Part shown: in pieces, positions 1 through 7,881 of the stretch
Layout of the letters: every line of letters starts with the position of its first letter
Numbering within the stretch: position 1 is the first letter of the stretch
Assembly: GCA_003645115.1 (NCBI GenBank)
Contig: QNEG01000006.1
Location: 1-16,281, forward strand
Length of the DNA: 16,281 nt
Source: a bacterium
GTDB lineage: Bacteria; UBP14; UBA6098; B30-G16
Reading direction: 5' to 3'
The notes under the pieces: model-generated
What the model was told of the DNA's origin: nothing
Seen by the model: only the letters and a program-made list of their open reading frames with translations
Databases searched by the model: none
Made by a program: the position numbers and the translations under genes

Positions 1-3000
1 AAAATCTATTGCAGTAGCGGAATTGAATGGATTGGGAATGTTATTTCCGAGTGTAAATTTGCTGGGCAAACAATTAGCCACGACTTTATGAGTCCCAGCG
101 AGCAGGGTGACCTCATCATCGACTGGTTCACCATCGATTTCCACAGAGACACCTGCTGGCAATTCGAATCGCACTATGGCATCCTTGAGTAAATTCAATT
201 CCCATTCGCCCTTCGGTTGAATATGCGAAGAGTATTTCCAATCATTCTCCACAAAGTAAGCCATCGGCGCAGATTCACCTGGGAATGCAGGTGGTATCGG
301 AGCGACCATTTTCTCGCCCATACCGAATTCCAGTTCGAAATTGTCGCTGTTAATCTTTCCAGTCCATTCTGGTTGTTTTGGTGGAACAACCTTGCCCATA
401 CCAGCGGAGCCAGGTATATTCAGGACACAGGCATTTAGTGATGCTACAAAATATCCCTCACCACCTGTCAATTCATCCACATTGGTATATGTTCCAACCG
501 ACTGGTCATAATGCCAGGCGTGTCCGGGCGAACCGAGTATGGAACCATCGGGATTATCATCGGGATTGGAGAAATCGACATCTTCCAGCACAGTTCCAAT
601 TAGGTTCCATCCGGGAGCGAGATTCAGTTCGAGTTCTTCCACAGGGACACCCCAGAGAGTAAATTCAGCAGGCTCGAGGAACAGGACTATATAACCTACA
701 CCAGGTTCCACATCGCTCACTCCAACCCAGGTATCTATATCGCTATCGAAACGCCATACTCCCAGATTGCCAGGGAACAGTTCGGTAATAGCTGTTGTCT
801 CGGTGTAAAGTGGTATAGAAACCATATTATATCCGGGTTCGAAATCGAAAGTGAACATTTGTTCGCCGGTAGCTCGATACACAATTTCTATATCCTGTCC
901 GGCATCATAAAAATGGACAGTGGCAGTTTTCATATCCACTATATCATCTCCGCAGTATAGTAGTAAGCTTCCCATAGTGGTCAATGGGATTCCATCCTCG
1001 AATGTCCATTCCACTTTGCCGGCAGAATCGCCAGTTTCTATATACCAGTGAATTTCTACTTCATATCCATTTCTGATATCCACTTCCAGTTCAGGATTTT
1101 CGGTATCCCAGGTAGAAATATCGCTGTAAGCATCCAGGAAACTTTCAGTGGGGGAATTGAGCACATCGAAATCCTCATCGAACATATTGGTAGCTTCAGG
1201 TTCTACACCGATAGTGACATTATCCGGACGAGTGCCGAATGCGGTGAACACTAAATCCACATACCAAGAAGTAAGACAACTGACCACATAAAGATTTCCA
1301 GGATAAGTTGTTATATCTGTAGTATATCCACCTTCATTGTAGAATACATCGGATATGTTAATAGAAGTTCTAATTCCCACAGTGGCTTCACGGTCGATTT
1401 GTATATGAACCAGTGCCAGCGGACCGCCACCGGGCATCGGGAATTCATTGGATACAGAGAAAGTAATACTACCCTCGCCGAATTCCAGTGATGACAATTC
1501 GCCCATCATCGGTTCGATATCTATCGGCTGTCCGACATTATGGTCGAGAGAAACTGTCATTCCCAGAGTGGTGATTCCCATCATATCTAACGAGCTAACA
1601 TATATGGGGACAACAATTTCATCCTCGGGGCAACCGTAATTTTCTGGATTGACGGTAAGTTCCATCGGTCGAGGTTCTGGCTCGGTCACATCGAGATGGC
1701 AGGGCACATAAACCAATGGATGACCCTGGTCGTTGGTATGAATCATCAGGAAACCGAAATATTCACCTACCAAAAGTTCACTGGCATCGAAAGTAACAGT
1801 AATATCTTCTCTGTCGCTAACCATTAGAGCTCCACTGGTGGGTTCCTCGGAAAGCCACACTATATCTTCGCAAGGCAGTAATCCAGCGATTTCATCCACC
1901 AGCAATTCTACTCCATCGATTATATCATCGCCATCGGTATCATCCATATCTGAAAGGATGAAAGAATTTATAATGATTCCGAGTTCTTCGTTATAAACGA
2001 TAGCGGCATTGTTGGGATATGGATATAGGTCGAAAGTAGCCAATACCGAATAATCCTCACCGGGGATTAAATTATCGCCATAATCGGTGAATGAACCCTC
2101 GATTCTTTCCACGGACGGCGGGACTTCTAACGGCACATTAAAGAATGGATGTTCTGGCAATTCCCATGTCAGTGCGCAACCTCTATCAGCGAGGTCTGTT
2201 CCCAGTCCGAGACCCATATAATCCCAGATACTATATCCAGAAATCGCATCCAAATCGGGAGTCTGTATAAGTAATTTCGCATCACTCTCCAGTGCAATCA
2301 ATACTGCATTCCAGATTTCATTTGCGGAAACATCATCAGCGGATACGATAACCAGGTGGTAAGAGCCTCCTACTACCGCAGAGAGGAAATTAGCGGGGTC
2401 AGAATAGAAATCAGCGGAATAACCGAGAATGGAAATAGCATCGGAAACCAATGAATTTTCATCGACATAAGCTACGATATTTCCGGCATCCATAGTCCTA
2501 AGTAATCCACCTTCCACAGGGGCGATAGCACAAGCTTCCGAAATTTCATAGGACAGGTATCCCAAACCACAATTTTCTAATGATAAAATTCTGGTAGTGG
2601 TTCCACCCTGTCGTAAAGAGACCTCGAATCCCATCGGGTTATAACAAAGTCTTCCTGCGGGTTCACCAGCCTCGACATACAATTTACCGAATTCGGCAGG
2701 ATTTTCCGGATCGCTTTCTGCGGGAAGGACAATATCCCAATCCAAATCATCCACATCATACAGAGCGATTCTGGCGCCGACCCAGGTCCCTAATTCTTCC
2801 AGATTTAAATAACCGACATCAGAACCGATTGGTATTGCGAGTTCGTATGATACATAACCGTTTTCATCGGATGCATTTCCGAGCAATCCTGCGATAGTGG
2901 TTCTTACATCTCTTCCGATATCGCCGGGGAATGTTCCCCAGATACCCTGATAAGTTACCTCAACTTCGTCTTCGGTCTGCTTTATTCTATATTCACCTTC

Positions 3001-6000
3001 ATTGCTACCTGGAGAAGAGGGCCATCTATCATTATCATTGTCATCGATATTTAGCATAAACATATCATCATCGCTCAGTGTGGCATCGGCGAGATTTTCG
3101 AATGCCACATACAAATAGCCGGCTTTATTCATAAACATAAGTCTGCAATCGTATTCATCGATAGTGTATGAATAGAGCATTGCATCGTTCCATTCGCCCT
3201 CGTCGATTACGCCATCGATAGTGGGTGCAGTATCGTAAGTATAGACAGAATACCAATCAGTGATTTCGCCGGGACTGCTGAATGCGTAATCTACATTGGA
3301 TGGGCTACTTGGAGCCACTTCATATACCGCCACTACATAATAGTAATAGACTGTGTATGGTTCCACATCGGTATCCACGGCATTGTTTATTGCTCGAGTG
3401 GTAAGCAATTCCCAATCTTCTGCCTCGGGGTCAGTAGAACGATATACTTCATATCCGATAAAAGATACCGGCAGATAAGGTATCACAGTAAATGCGGCAG
3501 GTGGGTCCCAGTTGAGCGGTATAAGTCCAGTAAATCCAGAAGTAGCATTCAGATTAGTGGGTGCGAATAACTGATGAGAGAGTGGATATACCCACAGGTC
3601 GAATACCAATTGAATTTCTGCATCGCCATCGGAAATATTGATTGTGATATCCTCGAATACGGTTAGTTCGTCTGACTCGGGGACTTCATCCCATAATAGC
3701 GAGCCATCACCACGAACCTCAAAACCATCCGGTCCGCTTTCCAGTTCGAAAGTTAGATAATCGAAATCCTTATCTATAACCGGGATAAATCCACGATATT
3801 CCAGACCGGCGATAGCGAAAGTATCGATGAATTCCCGGTCGAACTCGGGTGGAGAATTCAGTATTTCCACAGTGTCATATACCCCAGTATATTCTTCGGG
3901 GTCGAAACCATCGGTGAGCCGAATTTCCAAAGACCAGATTTCATAATGTCTGGTCATATCGGCGGGAATTCTATCTTCGCTGGACATAAATTCGCCATCT
4001 CGTCGCCATATGTATTCCACAGTGACTTCGTCGTCATCGGGGTCATAGTAGTCCAAATATGCGAGCAATTCATCGTCGGTATATGGTGCCGAAGGCTCGA
4101 TACCAAATTCCTCCACTACTGGTAATGCATTCCCGATAACCACTTCATCGGTAGTAACAGTGGTAAAAAGTTCGATATCGGAGACTGTAATTTCTGCATA
4201 GACAGTATCTCCTCTATCGAATTTATCACCGGTAATAGCTCCGATATGGCTACCCACTTCGAGTTCCTCACCATTTATGAACCATTTATATGATAGTATT
4301 ATGCTGTCATCGTCGGGGTCGTAAATTTCATCGGCGGTAGCGGTCAAAGTAGATAATTCTGTGGGTTCGCCAGCGGGAGTAATATCGATAAATGGATTGA
4401 CAATCACCGGCGCTGCATTTACCACATCCACTTCGGGAGTGGAAACTGTTTCGCCTAAATCATAGCCATCATAAGGAGTGACATCGCACCAGACCACATC
4501 GCCCTTGGCAAATTCGCTTCCACTGATAGTCGATGTAATTTCGTCCTCGATTTCCTCGCCATTTCTATACCAACGATATTGGAAAATGACATCGTGTCCG
4601 TCAAGGTCATACCAGGATATTACATTTACTCGATATTCATCGAGCACAGTGCCTTCAGGATACGGAGTGATTTCCAATTCCTCCACAACTGGTGGATTAT
4701 TGGTAATAACTGGACCCGACATATAATCACCCAGACCGATTGCTGGATTTCCATATTCATCTTCTGCGAAGAATCGGAAAGAGTGTTCTGTGCCATATTC
4801 CAGTGAGGTTTCATAAGTGTATATTGCGCCATCGGTGAAATCCTCATCTTCAGGGTCCAAAGGTTCCATATCGAATAATTCTCCATCGATATCCACTTGG
4901 ACATATTCTGGTGCATAATTTCTGGAGTTAGAATAAGTGACTTGATAAGCGAACACTTGAGTTGGCAGACCTGATGCTGGATTCACATAACCATCGGTAA
5001 GAGTGGGTCCAGCGATATCGAAATTAAACCAAGCAGTATCGCCATAATCATAGCTATCATAAGGCAATACAGCCAGCCACCAGGACTGTCCGGTGCTGGT
5101 ATATTCGCTATTTAGGACTACATCTTCCTCTACCAGATAGTCTTCTCGATACCAATAGAAAGAATATGTGACTTCATCGCCATCGGCATCGAAAGATGGA
5201 TTTTCTATAACTGCCTCGATATCCTCGAAAGAGAATGGAGATTCAGGATAAATTCCCAGTTCTGGTGGGTCTGGTGGAGTATTCACTATCGTAACGATTT
5301 CAGTGTGAACGGGTTCGCCATATTCGTAGCTATCGAACGGAGTAATTTCACACCAGACTTCGTCTCCTCGAACGAAATTAGTTCCCGAGACTACCTGAGA
5401 TGTGAGTCCCTCCACCAATTCTCCATTTCTATACCATTGATAAGAGAATGATACCGCATCGCCATCATCATCGTGCCAGGCAGTGACACTGGCGGTAATA
5501 TCATCCACTACCATCGCATCGGGATAAGGAATAATAGAAACTGCATCGATTACTGGTAAAGTATTCCACACTGATGGACCAACGATATAATCTTCCATAC
5601 CGATAGCCACATCGCTATGGTCATCGGTGGCGGAGAAACGGAACTGATGTTCACCCACTGCGAGAGTTGTAGTATAAGTAAATATTGCGCCATCGGTATA
5701 ATCGGTATCTTCTGGATTCAGAGGGGACATCATATACAGGTCACCATCGATATTCACGCAAACTTCTTCTGGTGGATAATTTCTGGAATTTGTGTAAATA
5801 ACAGTATATTCGAATTCGGTGCTGGCATGTCCCTCGGTGGGTTCGACAGCGCCATCGGAAAGGATCGGTCCACCGATATAGAATTCGAGAGTATCTGCTC
5901 CGCCATAATCTTCGCCATCAAAAGTCCACACGATAAGCTCACAATTGTCTCCGGTGGTAGTCAAATCGGAGGACAACACGGTTTCGGAACTGACCGAGAT

Positions 6001-7104
6001 ACCATCCACACGCCATTCATATTGATATTCTACATCATCGTCATCGGCGTCCTCGGATTCGCCAGATATAATAGCGGATACACTTTCGAAATCGAATGGT
6101 TCATCGGGATCGATAGCAATTTCTGGTGCGGTTGGAGGAGTATTCTCGATTATTATATGCTCGGTCTCCACAGAATCGCCATAATCGAAGCCATCATAAA
6201 TGGAAACCACACACCAGACTTCATTATGCTTATCGAAATAATCGCCATCGAGAGTGTTTGCGGTATGTCCCTCAATTAACTCGCCGTCGATAAACCAATT
6301 ATATACAACTTCTACGGGGTCATATTCGGAATCGGTAACGGTTCCAATTTCGCAGGTAAGGATAGAGTTTTCTCTCGCTGTATCAGGATTAGGAGAGATA
6401 GCAATCCAAGCTGTATCCAGCACTGGAGGATGATTCTGGATTTCAAATTCTAATGTATCACTCCACCCGGGTCGGTCTTCGGTATCCACTGCATAGACAA
6501 AGCAGGAATGAATATCTCTGCCCATGACATCGCCATCGATAATGGTAGAGAAATCTGCGCCATCGGTATAATCTATATCACCGGGATTATCCGCAGAAAG
6601 TATATATTCTACACCATCGATATTCACCACAATACTGCTTGGTGCATTATTCCTGCCATTGATATATACGATAGCAAATTCATAACTATCCTCGATATAA
6701 CCGGGATTTGGAGTGATAACAAATTCATCGAATTCTGGGCGAATACCCGAGATAATTTCCATAGTATCGGTGCCGAGGTCGGTCATAAAAGAAGATGATA
6801 TTTCGTCATTAAATATTCCCTGTTCAGCCCAGCAGCTATCGGTAACTATTACTTCCACTGCGGTGCTTTCGCCTGGATTTTCGATAGTGGCAGTCCATTC
6901 ACCGGTGGAGGAATTGTAGGTGGTATCATTGATTTCCAGAGTATCGCCGGTATCTAAATTCAGGACCATAATAAATATACATCCATCTTCGGGATAACCG
7001 CCCTCGAATCTTTCCACCGTCCCAGTTAGCATATGAGGGAACCCTTGTCCCCATGCGGTTATGGCGAATATCGCCATAAAAATAAAAATCTGCCAGCGTC
7101 GCAT
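1..7104 (-). CDS. Giant multidomain secreted protein, partial at its C-terminus (2368+ residues)
   Basis: The frame opens at ATG 7104 behind AAAGGAGG and has no stop up to the window edge. Domains by residue, read by eye: signal peptide 1-20; small beta domain 21-118; Ig/PKD-like modules 121-1082 in a C-A-B super-repeat; a cadherin/He_PIG-like domain to about 1172; fibronectin III about 1175-1272; CBM9/DOMON-like about 1289-1490 with I-D-G-x-I-D-E-G-E-W at its start; a Rossmann-like (ThuA/glutaminase-like fold) domain about 1538-1740 carrying an EF-hand loop at 1722-1733; a W-L-S...N-D-x-x-x-P beta domain about 1743-1806; cohesin-like about 1810-1940; two P-G-Y/W-N modules about 2090 and 2161; and the beginning of a P-N-P-F-N sorting domain whose remaining ~60-70 residues lie outside. 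The passenger is very acidic with few lysines. A surface role in binding or adhesion is inferred; no catalytic residues are evident. Confidence 0.9.
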   Translation of the reverse strand, partial: MRRWQIFIFMAIFAITAWGQGFPHMLTGTVERFEGGYPEDGCIFIMVLNLDTGDTLEINDTTYNSSTGEWTATIENPGESTAVEVIVTDSCWAEQGIFNDEISSSFMTDLGTDTMEIISGIRPEFDEFVITPNPGYIEDSYEFAIVYINGRNNAPSSIVVNIDGVEYILSADNPGDIDYTDGADFSTIIDGDVMGRDIHSCFVYAVDTEDRPGWSDTLEFEIQNHPPVLDTAWIAISPNPDTARENSILTCEIGTVTDSEYDPVEVVYNWFIDGELIEGHTANTLDGDYFDKHNEVWCVVSIYDGFDYGDSVETEHIIIENTPPTAPEIAIDPDEPFDFESVSAIISGESEDADDDDVEYQYEWRVDGISVSSETVLSSDLTTTGDNCELIVWTFDGEDYGGADTLEFYIGGPILSDGAVEPTEGHASTEFEYTVIYTNSRNYPPEEVCVNIDGDLYMMSPLNPEDTDYTDGAIFTYTTTLAVGEHQFRFSATDDHSDVAIGMEDYIVGPSVWNTLPVIDAVSIIPYPDAMVVDDITASVTAWHDDDGDAVSFSYQWYRNGELVEGLTSQVVSGTNFVRGDEVWCEITPFDSYEYGEPVHTEIVTIVNTPPDPPELGIYPESPFSFEDIEAVIENPSFDADGDEVTYSFYWYREDYLVEEDVVLNSEYTSTGQSWWLAVLPYDSYDYGDTAWFNFDIAGPTLTDGYVNPASGLPTQVFAYQVTYSNSRNYAPEYVQVDIDGELFDMEPLDPEDEDFTDGAIYTYETSLEYGTEHSFRFFAEDEYGNPAIGLGDYMSGPVITNNPPVVEELEITPYPEGTVLDEYRVNVISWYDLDGHDVIFQYRWYRNGEEIEDEITSTISGSEFAKGDVVWCDVTPYDGYDLGETVSTPEVDVVNAAPVIVNPFIDITPAGEPTELSTLTATADEIYDPDDDSIILSYKWFINGEELEVGSHIGAITGDKFDRGDTVYAEITVSDIELFTTVTTDEVVIGNALPVVEEFGIEPSAPYTDDELLAYLDYYDPDDDEVTVEYIWRRDGEFMSSEDRIPADMTRHYEIWSLEIRLTDGFDPEEYTGVYDTVEILNSPPEFDREFIDTFAIAGLEYRGFIPVIDKDFDYLTFELESGPDGFEVRGDGSLLWDEVPESDELTVFEDITINISDGDAEIQLVFDLWVYPLSHQLFAPTNLNATSGFTGLIPLNWDPPAAFTVIPYLPVSFIGYEVYRSTDPEAEDWELLTTRAINNAVDTDVEPYTVYYYYVVAVYEVAPSSPSNVDYAFSSPGEITDWYSVYTYDTAPTIDGVIDEGEWNDAMLYSYTIDEYDCRLMFMNKAGYLYVAFENLADATLSDDDMFMLNIDDNDNDRWPSSPGSNEGEYRIKQTEDEVEVTYQGIWGTFPGDIGRDVRTTIAGLLGNASDENGYVSYELAIPIGSDVGYLNLEELGTWVGARIALYDVDDLDWDIVLPAESDPENPAEFGKLYVEAGEPAGRLCYNPMGFEVSLRQGGTTTRILSLENCGLGYLSYEISEACAIAPVEGGLLRTMDAGNIVAYVDENSLVSDAISILGYSADFYSDPANFLSAVVGGSYHLVIVSADDVSANEIWNAVLIALESDAKLLIQTPDLDAISGYSIWDYMGLGLGTDLADRGCALTWELPEHPFFNVPLEVPPSVERIEGSFTDYGDNLIPGEDYSVLATFDLYPYPNNAAIVYNEELGIIINSFILSDMDDTDGDDIIDGVELLVDEIAGLLPCEDIVWLSEEPTSGALMVSDREDITVTFDASELLVGEYFGFLMIHTNDQGHPLVYVPCHLDVTEPEPRPMELTVNPENYGCPEDEIVVPIYVSSLDMMGITTLGMTVSLDHNVGQPIDIEPMMGELSSLEFGEGSITFSVSNEFPMPGGGPLALVHIQIDREATVGIRTSINISDVFYNEGGYTTDITTYPGNLYVVSCLTSWYVDLVFTAFGTRPDNVTIGVEPEATNMFDEDFDVLNSPTESFLDAYSDISTWDTENPELEVDIRNGYEVEIHWYIETGDSAGKVEWTFEDGIPLTTMGSLLLYCGDDIVDMKTATVHFYDAGQDIEIVYRATGEQMFTFDFEPGYNMVSIPLYTETTAITELFPGNLGVWRFDSDIDTWVGVSDVEPGVGYIVLFLEPAEFTLWGVPVEELELNLAPGWNLIGTVLEDVDFSNPDDNPDGSILGSPGHAWHYDQSVGTYTNVDELTGGEGYFVASLNACVLNIPGSAGMGKVVPPKQPEWTGKINSDNFELEFGMGEKMVAPIPPAFPGESAPMAYFVENDWKYSSHIQPKGEWELNLLKDAIVRFELPAGVSVEIDGEPVDDEVTLLAGTHKVVANCLPSKFTLGNNIPNPFNSATAIDF
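1906..1941 (-). other. EF-hand / dockerin-type calcium-binding loop
   Basis: Residues 1722-1733 of the partial giant protein read D-T-D-G-D-D-I-I-D-G-V-E. This is the 12-position EF-hand loop pattern with acidic ligands at 1, 3, 5, 9 and 12, Gly at 4 and Ile at 7 (Gly is more usual at 6, where Asp stands here). It is followed by a helix-like stretch, L-L-V-D-E-I-A-G-L-L. Calcium binding is inferred from the motif. Confidence 0.7.
4420..6744 (-). repeat. Higher-order module repeat (C-A-B) inside the giant partial protein
   Basis: Three beta-sandwich types recur in fixed order. Unit I (residues 121-411), unit II (412-698) and the incomplete unit III (699-895, C and A only) begin about 287-291 residues apart. 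Type C carries N-x-R-N-x-x-P...I-D-G...Y/F-T-D-G-A. Type A carries W-Y/F-x-N/D-G-E...V-W-C...D-G/S-Y/F-D/E-x-G. Type B begins P-E-I/L-x-I-x-P-x-x-P-F. The match persists in DNA: gcgccatcggt recurs at 4826, 5687 and 6557, spaced 861 and 870 bases. Two further A-like modules (897-1082) follow. This is protein-domain duplication, not a mobile repeat. Confidence 0.85.
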
Positions 7105-7109
7105 ATCTG

Positions 7110-7117
7110 CCTCCTTT
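7110..7117 (-). promoter_or_regulatory. Ribosome binding site of the partial giant protein
   Basis: AAAGGAGG lies five bases (CAGAT) before ATG 7104. It fits the anti-Shine-Dalgarno sequence well and fixes the start directly ahead of the signal peptide M-R-R-W. Confidence 0.85.
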
Positions 7118-7119
7118 TT

Positions 7120-7143
7120 GTTTTTTCGACTGTCAAAAACATC
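7120..7143 (-). promoter_or_regulatory. Leader element GATGTTT - 9 nt - GAAAAAAC
   Basis: On the minus strand GATGTTT (7143-7137) and GAAAAAAC (7127-7120) are separated by 9 bases, just before the ribosome site. The same pair of words with a 10-base gap occurs in the leader of the 2656-residue protein (15907-15883). The function is unknown: an mRNA leader motif or a regulator site are both possible. The rest of the 7105-7169 gap is A/T-rich, with no terminator hairpin and no convincing -10/-35 pair. Confidence 0.4.
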
Positions 7144-7169
7144 AAAAAATAAAATTTTTCTCCGAAATA

Positions 7170-7820
7170 TTATGGCATAAATATTACCTTTTTCGTAATA
7201 GTATTACTAATAGATTTCATTTGAATAAAATAAATTCCTCCGGCAATATTTCCGGGAACCCAGCGAAATTGGCGTGAACCCGCTATATTACCTGAAAATA
7301 TATTAGCCACAGGTTGACCTAATACATTATATATAGCAACATTCACTTTTCCTTGTCCGTGCAAACAAATTTCACAACTGTTATTAAATGGTGAGGGAGA
7401 AATGTTTAAGTTCATATTTTCCGGTTTGGAAACAAATGGAATTTTCACAAATGGGGTTAGAGTAGTTGTTCCCATATCCTGCATCATAGAATCCAATATC
7501 ACCAATTCGGTATCGGAACCTGCGGTGGATTCGCAACCATCCTCGAAAAAAATCACAAATGTATCACCTGTAGCGGGGAACAGTCCACCAATCTGGACAC
7601 TCCATCCGCCATTGGTCTCATTATATGTAGCTCTGGGGTCCTCTGGATAACGAATGGTCTCGGGAATACCGATTACAAAAGACTTGTAATTGAGACAAGC
7701 GGCAGTAGGATATCCATCACCTTCATTGACCACATAACCCCACATATAGTGCGGGTCGCCTTGAGCAAACAGGATACTTATAGCTATCAGAGTCAAAAAC
7801 AACAATGATACACGGGACAT
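7170..7820 (-). CDS. Small secreted protein with a C-terminal sorting domain (216 residues)
   Basis: The start is taken at ATG 7820 because AAGGGGGTGA lies five bases upstream and M-S-R-V opens a clean signal peptide (residues 1-20, cleavage near F-A-Q). The longer frame to 7871 would be read through a terminator and has no ribosome site. Residues 21-125 form a beta-rich domain that resembles residues 21-118 of the giant protein downstream: G-x-P-H-x-x-x-G-x-V, a G-Y-P turn, a Y-N...G-x-W strand, then D-x-C and D-x-G-T. Residues about 137-216 are a FlgD-like sorting domain with S-P-S-P-F-N, V-N-V-A-I-Y-N-V-L-G-Q, a G-G-I-Y-F turn and a basic last strand. It thus equals the first and last domains of its giant neighbour. 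The gap to the downstream start is 65 bases, so cotranscription is likely. Function unknown; probably surface-attached. Confidence 0.88.
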   Translation of the reverse strand: MSRVSLLFLTLIAISILFAQGDPHYMWGYVVNEGDGYPTAACLNYKSFVIGIPETIRYPEDPRATYNETNGGWSVQIGGLFPATGDTFVIFFEDGCESTAGSDTELVILDSMMQDMGTTTLTPFVKIPFVSKPENMNLNISPSPFNNSCEICLHGQGKVNVAIYNVLGQPVANIFSGNIAGSRQFRWVPGNIAGGIYFIQMKSISNTITKKVIFMP

Positions 7821-7826
7821 CGTATT

Positions 7827-7835
7827 CACCCCCTT
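7827..7835 (-). promoter_or_regulatory. Ribosome binding site of the small secreted protein
   Basis: AAGGGGGTG(A) differs from the full anti-Shine-Dalgarno complement by one base. It lies only four bases beyond the T-run of the upstream terminator and decides the start at 7820. It can pair with the 3' arm of that terminator. Confidence 0.85.
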
Positions 7836-7838
7836 GTG

Positions 7839-7868
7839 AAAAAGGGAGGGAGCGGAAAACTCCCTCCC
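7839..7868 (-). terminator. Intrinsic terminator of the 2656-residue protein gene
   Basis: On the minus strand a perfect 9-bp stem, GGGAGGGAG (7868-7860) with CTCCCTCCC (7852-7844), closes a 7-base loop and is followed by TTTTT (7843-7839). It begins 13 bases after the TAA stop at 7882. Only 18 bases separate the T-run from the next start codon, so there is no room for a promoter between them. The small gene therefore depends on read-through or on a promoter inside the upstream gene. Confidence 0.88.
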
Positions 7869-7881
7869 CATCGTGCATAAC

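Noticed and set aside
5617..6279. 220-residue plus-strand open frame (and other long plus-strand frames such as 7999-8442 and 9937-10500)
   Set aside because: They lie antisense to well-supported domain-rich coding sequence, lack ribosome sites and show no family motifs. The skewed codon use of the real genes keeps the opposite frames open.
4420..6744. Possible CRISPR or mobile repeat from the roughly 865-base periodicity
   Set aside because: Copies are diverged, in frame and explained by protein domain duplication. No short identical repeats with spacers are present.
7105..7169. Terminator between the small gene and the second giant gene (TTTTTGAC-A-GTC-G-AAAAA inverted repeat)
   Set aside because: The stem is mostly A-T with a bulge and no G/C core. 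It is more likely A-tract leader, so cotranscription is preferred.
7821..7871. N-terminal extension of the small protein to an upstream ATG at 7871
   Set aside because: It would translate through the terminator hairpin, has no Shine-Dalgarno sequence, and would bury the signal peptide behind 17 extra residues.
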